Assembly: GCA_039916305.1 (NCBI GenBank)
Contig: JBDSLR010000013.1
Coordinates: 1-64,000, forward strand
Length of the DNA stretch: 64,000 nt
Direction of reading: 5' to 3'
Source of the DNA: JACMLD01 sp039916305
GTDB taxonomy: Bacteria > Bacteroidota > Bacteroidia > Chitinophagales > Chitinophagaceae
This document shows, one piece after another, positions 17,201 to 26,740 of the stretch; position 1 is the first letter of the stretch, and each line of letters starts with the position of its first letter. The position numbers and the translations under genes are program-made. The notes beneath the pieces were generated by a model. The model was not told the DNA's origin. It made no database searches and saw nothing but the letters and a program-made list of their open reading frames with translations.

Positions 17201-17243
17201 GCCATATTGAAATGGCGAAGCGCCTTGCTGTTAAAAATATGGC
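17201..17243. repeat. Nested inverted repeats downstream of the large barrel gene
   Basis: GCCATATT (17201-17208) pairs with AATATGGC (17236-17243), enclosing an inner hairpin GGCG-aag-CGCC (17214-17224). It is 100 bp beyond the stop of the minus-strand barrel gene. No U-run follows on either strand, so it is not a standard terminator. Confidence 0.5.
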
Positions 17244-17343
17244 CTCAACAGCCCCTTAAAAGCTTTTCAAATATAAGAATTGGGCCAAATGCGCAGGCAT
17301 ATTGGAGAGATGGAGAGTGTGCTGCCAATTAAATGCTTTCTCT

Positions 17344-20300
17344 CTAAAAGATTGCTCGTACCGAGGCTCTGCCAATATGCACCACTTTTGCTTCTCCCGG
17401 TTTACGGCCCTCATATTGTATGTTAATTTCAAGGTTATTGGCCAGGCGTTTGGTTACTTCCACATTCCATAAAAAATTCTTACCGGGCAAAAGGCCGTCA
17501 AGCATATTGTATCCCACGGTTGAATTTGCATTAGCTGTTGGAGCAAAACTGATATTTGAATAGGTAAATTTGGTTAGTATGGCACCGGATTGCAGTAGGT
17601 TATATTTGACCTCTGCATTCACCGCATTCGAGGAGTACGTTTCTTTATCACCCGACCTGTTTTTTTTGTTGCTGTATTTATATCCTGTTACAAATCGCAA
17701 AATAGTCCCTTTTGTAAAACTGATTCGCGGCTCCAGTGAATATTGACTGATATCGTAATTACGGTTTTCAAATTTGGCATTGGCGGTTGTTAGTTGATTA
17801 GCGCCAATTTTGCCAGTGATATCAAGTTGCAGTGATTTATTAATATTCACCCTGGCGCGGGAACTCCATTCATTCAGGCGCCTGCTTTCTAAACCATATG
17901 TTAACAAAGACTTGCCGCTGTTGCGGGAATTTGCCAGGTCGATACCCCATTTGGTACTGAACCGGTTAAAAGAAAAACTATTGATGAAAACAGCGTTCAG
18001 GTTAATCAGCGAGGTATCGCTCAGCGGTGTTTTAAAAGGGTTTAATTGTACAATGCCACTGGCAATTTCTTTCTTGGCTATCTGCAGTGCCGATTGCAGG
18101 TTTATTTTACCAATAAACTGTTTTAGTCTGCCGGCAGTCCTTGCATCAATGACGGCACGGGGGTTAATATTTATACTGTAGTTAAATGTATTGTAGTTGG
18201 CTTTTACAAACAAGTTGGTAGGTGTAAAAATTCGTATATATTTTGCCTGGTCCTGGAACAGTGCTACTTCAAATTCATTCAGTTGCTGTATACCATCATT
18301 GTTATAATCAATCCATGTATATTCACCACGGCCAGCCGGTACTTCAAGAAAGGCATAATCTCTTCTCTGCTCCTGCCCCGAACCAGCTTCGTATAGCAGA
18401 TTGCCCGTTAGCAAACCTTTCCATTCATTTACCTGGTATTCCCCACGCCCTAATACGCTCTGGTCTGCTTTCTGCGTTGTAACAGCGCTGTTTAAGATAT
18501 CCAATTTCCGGTAAGTAATATTCCACCTGAACTGGTGGTGCTGGTTCTTTATTATTTCACCGGTAAGGTTAATATTATGGCTTATGTCACTTCTCACCAG
18601 CTCTTTGCCAAAAGGATATTTGTTAACCCTGGTAAGATAAGTGATGCCCCAGCGGTTGGGTTTATTTTCCGCAGATTTTAAAGACAGCTGAAATGTCTGA
18701 AAAGAAAAGCTGGTACTGTTTACAGAATCGGCTGCTTTGTTTTTTACTTCACTGTGCTCAACAGAAAAGTTAGCACCCACGGTATAATTCCGCAACTGCT
18801 TAAACTTTTTTGAAATGTCAATGACGGGCCGCAGAAAAAAACCTTTCTCAGTATTGCTATTGGTGTTAGACAGGTTAAACTGGTTATTAAACTGCCATCC
18901 TTTTATATTTTGCAACTGCGTGATGCTGTTGCGGATACCTTTAAAATCTTCACCCCTGTTATAGTTGGTGAACTGGTAACGCACGCTGTTTCTTTTATCA
19001 TCCGCCAGTTGAGCGCCGGCCGTTATAATTGTTTCGGTGGCTGCGGGAACAATATAGGGGAGGCCCCAGTCGCGCAAAAACTCCACGTTGCGCAAGCGTT
19101 CCAGGGGGCGAAATTTGGCATCAACATATTCAAAGCCTCCATCCGTAAGCAGCTTGATTTTCTTTGGTCCTGAGAAATCTTTAGTATTGGTCAGCCTTAT
19201 CCTGGCTGCATAACCTTTATTGTCTGCTTTATCAATATTTGAAAACGTATTTACATCATAATCGCTGTACGCCAAATCTGTTGTAATATTCATTTTCTTT
19301 GAAAGATCATAATCCACCTGCACACTTACCACTTGCTGTTTTTTTGGCGTCACCAGAAAAATGGCTGCTTCATACTGCCCCTGTTTTACGCCGCCCAGCG
19401 GGGAAATCCACCTGTAAACTTTACCGTTGGCGCCGTTGAAATCCGGCACATAATCGCCCTTGCCCAGGCCTACATCTGCAAAAGACAAAGAATAAATGGC
19501 ACTGTCCGGGCTTGCGGAATATACAAATATGGAATCACGGCTGGCGCCATTATTAAACGCAGTATCAATTTTTTTATACAAAATTTTACCGGCAGAAAAA
19601 GTATCCAGTGAAGCAATTTTATAATAGGCGCTGTTAATGCTGTCGCCCAGGTTTCTCAAAAATATTTTCTGGGTGGGGTCCAATGTCTGGTTGATGGGGG
19701 AACTTTTTGCGTCGCTGTTATTAAAAGCACTAACGGTAACCCTTAGTTTATTACTGAAATTGGTAAGGTTGGTGAAATACAGGTTTGCATTCAGGTAATT
19801 ACGGTCTGCATATTCAAATTCAATTTGTATACGGCTGTCCTTTGTAATCATTCTCTTTGGAGTAAAGGTTACTTCTGCTGTGTTGTAATTGATTACATAA
19901 TCGCGGTCTTCCCCGCGCTGCAGCAATTCTCCATCAATATAAACCCTTTCTGTATTGGCGAGTAGCACAAAATAAAACTCGTTATTGGCACCCTGCAGGC
20001 GGTAAGGACCCTGATTGCCCTCCTGGCCCTGGATAATATTGCGGGTGAATTTTCCCTTGGCAATAGAGCCGCTTACAAGGCTGGTATTGGTGATATGAGG
20101 GGCCAGTTGACTCGTTGTTTCAAAGGCAACGCCCTGCAGCCGTTTATAAAAATTAAGAAAGTAATTTTTGTTCTGCCTTATATCAATATCGCCCAGGCTC
20201 AGGTTCCAGGTCTTCTTTTTAAACTGCAAAAAAATGCGGTCAAATTCATTTAACTGCTGGGTAGTGCCATCGGGCTGAATGGGAATATTATTATCTGTAA

Positions 20301-20835
20301 TAGCGGCTACAATTTCTATACTGTCCGCCAGGAAGCCGTTGAGCTGCAGGTTAAGGCTGGAGGTGACCACTGCATCCTGGCTGTTACCAAAAGCGATGCC
20401 CCGGCCAAAGCTGCCGGTGTAGTTAATAGTGCCAAAATCAAAAAAACGGTCGCTTTCCCTGGAAGAAATATCGTTGAAGTAATAGGGCTGTCCCAGGAAA
20501 TTATTCATGATACTGTCGTAGTTAAGGTGCTTTGTTACAGCGTTTAACTTTGCATCAAAAACACGATATTGTACCCAAATGCTATCTGCAGGCGGCTTTT
20601 GTTTCCAGGTAAGCGATGCATCTATGTAATCAATGCTGTACCAGTCTTTGTTAATACCAGGAAGCAAAAAGGTATTGGGCAGAATACTGAGCGTATCAAG
20701 TTGTACCCGGTCTTGCTTTGTACTAATGACTTTTTTGCGGAGGTTTGATAATGGATTGCCTGTGCGGGGCACTTGGGCCCGCAAGGAGATGGTAATACCA
20801 GAGCAGATCAAACATAAAATAAGCAGCTTCCCCAC
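17344..20835 (-). CDS. Large predicted outer-membrane beta-barrel protein
   Basis: A 1163-residue exported protein. A signal peptide (GKLLILCLICSGITISLRAQ) is followed by an N-terminal periplasmic or surface region of about 350 residues and then a long run of alternating amphipathic strands, ending RASVRAIF; a terminal Phe is typical of outer-membrane barrels. Repeated strand patterns such as NYFLNFYKRLQGVAFET and QFNLSNTNSNTEKGFFLRPVIDISKK support a barrel. The start is GTG at 20835; an in-frame stop lies 10 codons upstream with no ATG between. I do not recognise a named family; SprA-like translocon proteins are larger and differ. It may form a surface or translocation pore, but this is inference. 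Confidence 0.75.
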   Translation of the reverse strand: MGKLLILCLICSGITISLRAQVPRTGNPLSNLRKKVISTKQDRVQLDTLSILPNTFLLPGINKDWYSIDYIDASLTWKQKPPADSIWVQYRVFDAKLNAVTKHLNYDSIMNNFLGQPYYFNDISSRESDRFFDFGTINYTGSFGRGIAFGNSQDAVVTSSLNLQLNGFLADSIEIVAAITDNNIPIQPDGTTQQLNEFDRIFLQFKKKTWNLSLGDIDIRQNKNYFLNFYKRLQGVAFETTSQLAPHITNTSLVSGSIAKGKFTRNIIQGQEGNQGPYRLQGANNEFYFVLLANTERVYIDGELLQRGEDRDYVINYNTAEVTFTPKRMITKDSRIQIEFEYADRNYLNANLYFTNLTNFSNKLRVTVSAFNNSDAKSSPINQTLDPTQKIFLRNLGDSINSAYYKIASLDTFSAGKILYKKIDTAFNNGASRDSIFVYSASPDSAIYSLSFADVGLGKGDYVPDFNGANGKVYRWISPLGGVKQGQYEAAIFLVTPKKQQVVSVQVDYDLSKKMNITTDLAYSDYDVNTFSNIDKADNKGYAARIRLTNTKDFSGPKKIKLLTDGGFEYVDAKFRPLERLRNVEFLRDWGLPYIVPAATETIITAGAQLADDKRNSVRYQFTNYNRGEDFKGIRNSITQLQNIKGWQFNNQFNLSNTNSNTEKGFFLRPVIDISKKFKQLRNYTVGANFSVEHSEVKNKAADSVNSTSFSFQTFQLSLKSAENKPNRWGITYLTRVNKYPFGKELVRSDISHNINLTGEIIKNQHHQFRWNITYRKLDILNSAVTTQKADQSVLGRGEYQVNEWKGLLTGNLLYEAGSGQEQRRDYAFLEVPAGRGEYTWIDYNNDGIQQLNEFEVALFQDQAKYIRIFTPTNLFVKANYNTFNYSININPRAVIDARTAGRLKQFIGKINLQSALQIAKKEIASGIVQLNPFKTPLSDTSLINLNAVFINSFSFNRFSTKWGIDLANSRNSGKSLLTYGLESRRLNEWSSRARVNINKSLQLDITGKIGANQLTTANAKFENRNYDISQYSLEPRISFTKGTILRFVTGYKYSNKKNRSGDKETYSSNAVNAEVKYNLLQSGAILTKFTYSNISFAPTANANSTVGYNMLDGLLPGKNFLWNVEVTKRLANNLEINIQYEGRKPGEAKVVHIGRASVRAIF

Positions 20836-21197
20836 AACCCAAAAATGGTTTATTTATAAGCGTTTAAAACCGCTAATTATTGCCCGAAGCTATTGTTTTT
20901 CAACGGGAAAGGAAATTTGGCGCAGATTTTACATTTCAGAGGCAGCGTTTTATTATAACCTGACAGTGAAGAATTTATCGCTGCCTGGTTGTTGCGGAAG
21001 GTGCGGTGTAGGAAATTACATGTGCCGTCAACCCTTATTTCAACAAAGCTTACAAAAACATGGCTTTTTGGAGATCCAAGCTGCTCTTTAGTACAGGCCA
21101 AGTTGTTATACGTAAGCTATGCTGAATGATAAAACTTGAGCCCCAGCGAGATTTAGCCAGGCTGAAGTTTTACAATAGCAGGTCAATTAGTGAGGTA
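20836..21197. other. 362-bp intergenic region
   Basis: It holds the upstream region of the barrel gene (right-to-left reading) and the 3' hairpin of the oligopeptidase gene at 21130-21172. A 74-codon minus-strand reading frame at 20877-21101 has no recognisable features and is not called. No RNA gene was seen. Confidence 0.6.
21130..21172 (-). terminator. Imperfect hairpin after the oligopeptidase gene
   Basis: TAAAACTT (21130-21137) pairs with AAGTTTTA (21165-21172), and AGCC (21139-21142) with GGCT (21160-21163) after one G-G mismatch. It begins 26 bp after the minus-strand stop. The stem ends in TTTTAT on the minus strand but lacks a long U-run, so termination is likely but weak. Confidence 0.45.
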
Positions 21198-23363
21198 TTA
21201 CTGTTTTATATTTTCGAGTGCAAACAAAAATGAATACTGCAGTGCCACTTCTTTCAGGTAATTGAACCGGCCGGATGCGCCACCATGACCAGCTTCCATA
21301 TTGATGTACAAGAGCAGAAGTTTGTCATCCGTTTTTAATGATCTTATTTTTGCTACCCATTTTGCGGGTTCAAAGTATTGTACCTGGCTATCGTGCAGGC
21401 CGGTGGTGACAAGCATATTTGGATAGCCATTTTTTGATACATTTTCATAGGGCGAATAAGATTTCATGTACTCATACGCGTCTTTATTCTTGGGATTGCC
21501 CCATTCATCAAATTCATTGGTGGTTAACGGGATGCTTTCATCCAGCATAGTGTTTATAACATCTACAAAGGGTACCTGGGCTATTACGCCATGCCAAAGC
21601 TCTGGCCGCATAGTAGTGATGGCACCCATCAGCAGCCCACCAGCGCTGCCGCCCTGTGCGTACAGGTGTTCTTTACTGGTATATTTTTGTGCAATCAAAT
21701 ATTCCCCACAGTCAATAAAATCGGTAAAGCTGTTTTTCTTCTTCATTAATTTACCATCTTCGTACCACTGCCTGCCCATTTCCTGGCCGCCACGGATATG
21801 TGCAATGGCAAATGCAAATCCCCGGTTTAAAAGGCTTAGCCTGTTGCTGCTGAAACCGGCATCCATGCTATTACCATAAGAACCATAGGCATATAGTAAA
21901 AGCGGTGCATGGCCATCTTTTACAAATCCATTTTTATAAACAATGGATAAAGGCACTTTTGTACCATCCTTTGCCGTTGCATATATTCTTTCTGTTGTGT
22001 ATTCTTTGCTGTCGTACCCGCCTACCACTTCCTGCTGCTTCATCAGCTTTTTATCTTTTGTTTCCATATTGTAATCGTATACGGAATTGGGGGTTGTCAT
22101 GGACGTGTAGCTGTAGCGGAGGGTAGTAGTATTGAACTCGGGGTTAGCGGTTGGATTGGCCGTATAAGCTGGTTCGCCAAAGTCGAGGTAATGCTCCTGG
22201 CCATTGGCAATATTGCGGATATGCATTTGCCTTAAGCCTTCTTTGCGTTCTACAATCACCAGGAAATTTTTAAATTCATCCAGCCCTTCCAGCAGTACGT
22301 CGGGCCGGTTGGCAATTACCTCTTTCCATTCTGTACTGGCTGTTTTGCCATAAGCACATTCCATCAGCCTGAAATTTTTTGCATTCCAGTTGGTCACTAC
22401 CAGGAACTTGCTGCCTTCATCTGTTACATCATACAACACATCTTTCATACGTGGTTGAAATACCGTAAATGCGCTTTCCGGTTTGCTGGCATCCAGCAGC
22501 CTGTATTCTGACGACATGGTAGCCTGCGAAACAATAAAAATATATTTGCCCGATTTGCTCTTGCCTACACCGATGTAATTGCTGTGATCAGTTTCGGTGT
22601 ACACCACTGCATCTGATGCGGCATCTGTGCCCAGGGTGTGGCGTTTAATCTTCTCCGATAGCAGTGTTTGCTGGTTTTTTTCTGTATAGAACAATGTTTT
22701 GCTGTCGTTGGCCCACACGGAGCCCCCTTCAGTATTATAGATGGCATCTTTGTAAAGTTCACCGGTTTCCAGGTTTTTTATCTGGATAATGTATTGCCTG
22801 CGTGAAACCGTATCAATACCGTAGGCGAGCAGTTTATTGTCTTCACTTATATTAAACCCAGCCGCGGCAAAATAGGTATGGCCCTCCGCCAGGGCATCCA
22901 CATCCAGCAAAATTTCTTCCCTCGCTTCCAGCGATCCTTTCTTCCGGCAGTACTTATAATATTGTTTGCCTGCTTCATTTCTTGTATAATAATAGTAGCC
23001 ATTTTTAAAGACAGGTACAGATTCATCCTTTTCTTTTATGCGGCCTTTCATTTCTGCAAACAGCTTTTCCTGGAATATTTTAGTGCCACTCATCATGGTG
23101 TCCAGGTACTTGTTTTCTGCTTTCAGGTAATCTACTACCTGGTTGCTGTCAGCGCCTTTTTTAAAATAATCTATCATCCAGTAATAATTATCGGGTACCG
23201 TATCTCCGTGTATCATTCGGTTATGCGGTTTTATTTCTGCTATCGGCGCGGTGATGCCCTGGGGCCAGCTATACAGTTCTTTTGTTTTCACATCATTGTT
23301 ATTAAGTAAACAGGAAGATAACATGCATATAACAGCTATGCCTGTCAATAGTTTTTGGAACAT
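21198..23363 (-). CDS. S9-family serine peptidase, oligopeptidase B-like, lipoprotein
   Basis: A 721-residue protein. A signal peptide ends at LSSC, so the protein is probably lipid-anchored. The N-terminal seven-bladed propeller region (about 60-440) precedes an alpha/beta hydrolase domain with YGSYGNSMDAGFS, the nucleophile elbow GGSAGG, the acid in TGLHDSQV and the histidine in EAGHGGASGR, arranged as in PtrB. Family members cleave short peptides after basic residues. The ATG at 23363 is chosen over a TTG seven codons earlier because it puts the hydrophobic segment at the N-terminus. A periplasmic or surface peptide-digestion role is inferred from the lipobox. Confidence 0.92.
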   Translation of the reverse strand: MFQKLLTGIAVICMLSSCLLNNNDVKTKELYSWPQGITAPIAEIKPHNRMIHGDTVPDNYYWMIDYFKKGADSNQVVDYLKAENKYLDTMMSGTKIFQEKLFAEMKGRIKEKDESVPVFKNGYYYYTRNEAGKQYYKYCRKKGSLEAREEILLDVDALAEGHTYFAAAGFNISEDNKLLAYGIDTVSRRQYIIQIKNLETGELYKDAIYNTEGGSVWANDSKTLFYTEKNQQTLLSEKIKRHTLGTDAASDAVVYTETDHSNYIGVGKSKSGKYIFIVSQATMSSEYRLLDASKPESAFTVFQPRMKDVLYDVTDEGSKFLVVTNWNAKNFRLMECAYGKTASTEWKEVIANRPDVLLEGLDEFKNFLVIVERKEGLRQMHIRNIANGQEHYLDFGEPAYTANPTANPEFNTTTLRYSYTSMTTPNSVYDYNMETKDKKLMKQQEVVGGYDSKEYTTERIYATAKDGTKVPLSIVYKNGFVKDGHAPLLLYAYGSYGNSMDAGFSSNRLSLLNRGFAFAIAHIRGGQEMGRQWYEDGKLMKKKNSFTDFIDCGEYLIAQKYTSKEHLYAQGGSAGGLLMGAITTMRPELWHGVIAQVPFVDVINTMLDESIPLTTNEFDEWGNPKNKDAYEYMKSYSPYENVSKNGYPNMLVTTGLHDSQVQYFEPAKWVAKIRSLKTDDKLLLLYINMEAGHGGASGRFNYLKEVALQYSFLFALENIKQ

Positions 23364-23754
23364 ACAGGATGATTGAGTATTCAATGTACGCTAAGCAGGT
23401 AAAAGAGAAAAAGAAATTTTGTGCTAAGAGATGGAAGGAGAAGAGAAACATGCATGCAGGAGGAATAGACTGTTTTAATCGCGCAGGGCTAACAGGGCTA
23501 AGCGATCTTAGGAGAAAAGGAGCGATGAATTACGATGAACTGACTGCAGGAATTTTTATTCGCGGAGTGTTGACATTGCTGATAGAGAGGGACAATATCA
23601 ATCGTTGGTGTTCATAAAAAATGGCCCGGGAAATAATGCCGGGCCACGTAATTTATTTTAATAAGCTGTCTGTTAGTAGGGTGTCTGAAGGCAAAAGAAA
23701 TCAGCAATTAAAAAATCAGAGCCGTCCCAACGGGCCGGCATCAGATATCCCCTC
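23364..23754. other. 391-bp intergenic region
   Basis: It contains the sdhB terminator (23616-23646). The rest shows only short purine-rich stretches and a small direct repeat (AGGGCTAA near 23486-23502). No gene or RNA is supported. Confidence 0.6.
23616..23646 (-). terminator. Rho-independent terminator of the sdhCAB operon
   Basis: TGGCCCGG (23622-23629) pairs with CCGGGCCA (23639-23646); on the minus strand the stem is followed by TTTTTTAT. It lies 109 bp after the sdhB stop. Confidence 0.88.
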
Positions 23755-24519
23755 TTACTTATCAACCGTTAAACCGGCAGCAAAATATTCACCGTTTAAG
23801 CGGGCAATATTGGTAATGGAAATTTCTTTGGGACAGGTAGCTTCACAGGCTCCGGTATTGGTGCAGCTTCCAAATCCTTCTTTGTCCATTTGCGCCACCA
23901 TATTTAATACGCGGCTCTTGCGCTCCGGCGAGCCCTGTGGCAGTAAAGCCAGGTGAGAAACCTTAGCAGATACGAACAGCAGGGCTGAACTGTTTTTGCA
24001 GGCTGCCACACAGGCGCCGCAGCCAATACACATGGCGGCAGCAAAGGAAGCATCTGCATCATCTTTGTTGATGGGAATGGAATTGCCGTCTACCGCATTG
24101 CCGGTATTAACACTGATAAAACCACCGGCCTGGATAATCCTGTCGAAGGAAGAGCGGTCTACCACTAAATCTTTTATTACAGGGAAAGCATCTGCCCTCC
24201 AGGGCTCAATTATAATGGTATCCCCGTCTTTGTAAGCACGCATGTGCAGCTGGCAGGTTGTATTGGCCTCCCAGGGGCCATGCGGTTTGCCATTAATAAC
24301 CATGGAACACATGCCACAGATGCCTTCGCGGCAATCATGATCAAATGCAACGGGATCCTGTCCCTCGCGTATCAATCTTTCATTCAGTACGTCAATCATT
24401 TCAAGAAAAGACATTTCTGACGAGATATCACTTACCTGGTAGGTTTCAAAACCACCCTTGTCTTTGCTGTTTTTCTGACGCCAGATTTTAAGTGTAAGAT
24501 TCATTGTGTTATGCTCCAT
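23755..24519 (-). CDS. sdhB: Succinate dehydrogenase/fumarate reductase iron-sulfur subunit
   Basis: A 254-residue subunit. The plant-type [2Fe-2S] cysteines are C63, C68, C71 and C89 (REGICGMC and NTTC). The C-terminal ferredoxin-like domain has CIGCGACVAACK and CTNTGACEATCP for the [4Fe-4S] and [3Fe-4S] clusters. It carries electrons from the FAD of SdhA to the haem b of SdhC. ATG 24519 is given; an internal ATG at 24504 is preceded by GGAG at good spacing and could be the real start. It is the last gene of sdhC-sdhA-sdhB, 144 bp after sdhA. Confidence 0.95.
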   Translation of the reverse strand: MEHNTMNLTLKIWRQKNSKDKGGFETYQVSDISSEMSFLEMIDVLNERLIREGQDPVAFDHDCREGICGMCSMVINGKPHGPWEANTTCQLHMRAYKDGDTIIIEPWRADAFPVIKDLVVDRSSFDRIIQAGGFISVNTGNAVDGNSIPINKDDADASFAAAMCIGCGACVAACKNSSALLFVSAKVSHLALLPQGSPERKSRVLNMVAQMDKEGFGSCTNTGACEATCPKEISITNIARLNGEYFAAGLTVDK

Positions 24520-24663
24520 AGTAAATGTGATAATGGAAAGAATGTGGAAAATCTGAAAATATCCGCTTCTTACCGCTAATTAATGGTTTTATAAGATTAA
24601 GCAAATGCACTTTTTACAATACCATTGCCTAAGTAAATTCTTTTTAAACTACAGGCTTCCCCA

Positions 24664-26637
24664 TTACTTATAACTGCGCTGGCTTGGTTTTGCCACTTCA
24701 AACTCAAGTATTTCTTTATGTAATTCCCAGTCGCTTTCACCTTTAAGTTCCCACGCTGATACGTAAGCGTAGTTGGCATCATCGCGCTGTGCTTCGCCCT
24801 CTTCAGTCTGGCTTTCTTCACGGAAATGGCCACCGCAGCTTTCATTGCGGCTAAGCGCATCCTTGCACATTAATTCGCCCAGTTCAATAAAATCTGCCAC
24901 ACGGTTGGCTTTGTCCAGCTCGGGGTTCATGCTGGCTATTTCACCCGGTATTTTTACATCACTCCAGAATTCTTTTTTCAGGGCCTGTATTTCTGCAATC
25001 GCTTCCTGCAGGCCGGCTGCACTGCGGGCCATACCACATTTATCCCACATAATCCTGCCGAGGCGTTTATGAAAACTTTCCACCGTTTGTGCGCCTTTAA
25101 TATTCATCAGTTTCTCTATCCGTTCTGCCACCGCTTGTTCTGCCTCAGCAAAAGCAGGGTGATCTGTCGGTATAACATTGGTGCGTATTTCATCGGCCAA
25201 ATAATTACCCACGGTATAGGGGATTACAAAATAACCATCCGCCAGTCCCTGCATAAGTGCAGATGCACCCAGGCGGTTGGCGCCATGATCACTGAAATTT
25301 GCTTCGCCCAATGCATATAAGCCGGTGATGCTGGTCTGCAGTTCATAATCAACCCACAGCCCACCCATGGTATAATGCACCGCGGGATAAATGCGCATAG
25401 GAGAGGAGTAAGGATCTTCCCCGGTTATTTTCTGGTACATGTCGAACAGGTTACCATACTTTTCTTTTACAACTTCCTTACCCAATTTTATTACCTCGTC
25501 TTCTGCCACATTTTCGCGTCCCTGTATACCACATTCTATTTTACCATAACGGATAATAGCAGCTGCGAAATCAAGAAACACGGCCTGCTTCGATGAGCCT
25601 ACACCGTAGCCAGCATCACATCTTTCCTTAGCCGCCCTGGAAGCCACGTCACGCGGCACCAGGTTACCAAAGGCGGGATACCTTCTCTCAAGATAGTAGT
25701 CACGCTCTCCTTCAGGAATTTCATTTCCCTTCCTGGTATCACCCTGTTTCAGGGGCACCCAAATTCTTCCGTCATTGCGCAGGCTTTCACTCATGAGTGT
25801 TAATTTGCTCTGGTGGTCGCCACTAACGGGTATGCAGGTAGGGTGTATTTGTGTAAAACAGGGATTGGCAAAATAGGCGCCTTTTTTATGGGCTTTCCAT
25901 GCGGCGGTTACATTGCTGCCCATGGCATTGGTACTTAAATAAAATACATTGCCATAACCACCGGTGCATAACAATACGGCATGGCCGAAATGTCTTTCCA
26001 GTTCCCCATTAATTAAATTACGGGCAATGATGCCGCGTGCCTTGCCATCTATCATTACCACGTCCAGCATTTCGTGGCGGGTATACATTTTTACATTACC
26101 CAATGCCACCTGTCGTTCCAGTGCCTGGTAGGCGCCAATCAATAACTGCTGACCGGTTTGGCCGGCCGCATAAAAAGTACGCTGTACCTGGGTACCACCA
26201 AAACTGCGGTTGCTCAGCAGACCGCCATATTCCCTGGCAAAGGGAACGCCCTGAGCTACACACTGGTCAATAATATTAGCGCTCACCTCTGCAAGGCGGT
26301 GCACATTGGATTCACGTGCGCGGTAATCGCCGCCTTTGATGGTATCGTAAAATAAACGGAAAACAGAGTCCCCGTCATTCTGATAATTTTTTGCTGCATT
26401 AATGCCGCCCTGTGCCGCAATGCTATGCGCCCTGCGGGGAGAATCCTGGAAGCAGTATGCTTTTACTTTATAACCCAGTTCACCCAAAGCTGCTGCGGCT
26501 GATGCACCGGCCAGACCAGTACCCACCACAATCACTTCAATTTTTCTTTTGTTGGAAGGATTAACCAGCTTTACATGGCCTTTGTAGTCTGTCCATTTAT
26601 CATCAAGCGGACCGGAAGGAATTTTTGAATTCAGCAT
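24664..26637 (-). CDS. sdhA: Succinate dehydrogenase/fumarate reductase flavoprotein subunit
   Basis: A 657-residue flavoprotein. The dinucleotide fold VIVVGTGLAGASAAAALGE is at 36-54, and HSIAAQGGIN at 71-80 carries the histidine expected to bind FAD covalently. Active-site regions follow: FVIPYTVGNYLAD, RRYPAFGNLVPRDVASRAAKE and HYTMGGLWVDYE. The length and N-terminal extension match the Bacteroidota/epsilon-like three-subunit enzymes (SdhCAB with a di-haem cytochrome b). It oxidises succinate with menaquinone as acceptor or works as a fumarate reductase; direction cannot be told. Confidence 0.97.
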   Translation of the reverse strand: MLNSKIPSGPLDDKWTDYKGHVKLVNPSNKRKIEVIVVGTGLAGASAAAALGELGYKVKAYCFQDSPRRAHSIAAQGGINAAKNYQNDGDSVFRLFYDTIKGGDYRARESNVHRLAEVSANIIDQCVAQGVPFAREYGGLLSNRSFGGTQVQRTFYAAGQTGQQLLIGAYQALERQVALGNVKMYTRHEMLDVVMIDGKARGIIARNLINGELERHFGHAVLLCTGGYGNVFYLSTNAMGSNVTAAWKAHKKGAYFANPCFTQIHPTCIPVSGDHQSKLTLMSESLRNDGRIWVPLKQGDTRKGNEIPEGERDYYLERRYPAFGNLVPRDVASRAAKERCDAGYGVGSSKQAVFLDFAAAIIRYGKIECGIQGRENVAEDEVIKLGKEVVKEKYGNLFDMYQKITGEDPYSSPMRIYPAVHYTMGGLWVDYELQTSITGLYALGEANFSDHGANRLGASALMQGLADGYFVIPYTVGNYLADEIRTNVIPTDHPAFAEAEQAVAERIEKLMNIKGAQTVESFHKRLGRIMWDKCGMARSAAGLQEAIAEIQALKKEFWSDVKIPGEIASMNPELDKANRVADFIELGELMCKDALSRNESCGGHFREESQTEEGEAQRDDANYAYVSAWELKGESDWELHKEILEFEVAKPSQRSYK

Positions 26638-26740
26638 AGTATAAAATGTGAAAATAGATAAATATCAAAATCGCCAGGCCGTCAGTATTTCTTTTTGGCG
26701 CAAAGGCACTTACGATCATCCAAGTCATGTCTGCCGTTTT

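Noticed and set aside
20877..21101. 74-codon minus-strand frame in the gap before the barrel gene
   Set aside because: No signal peptide, domain or terminator/promoter context; composition looks like chance.
23369..23617. 82-codon plus-strand frame in the oligopeptidase/sdhB gap
   Set aside because: No recognisable protein features; it lies in the upstream region of the oligopeptidase gene.
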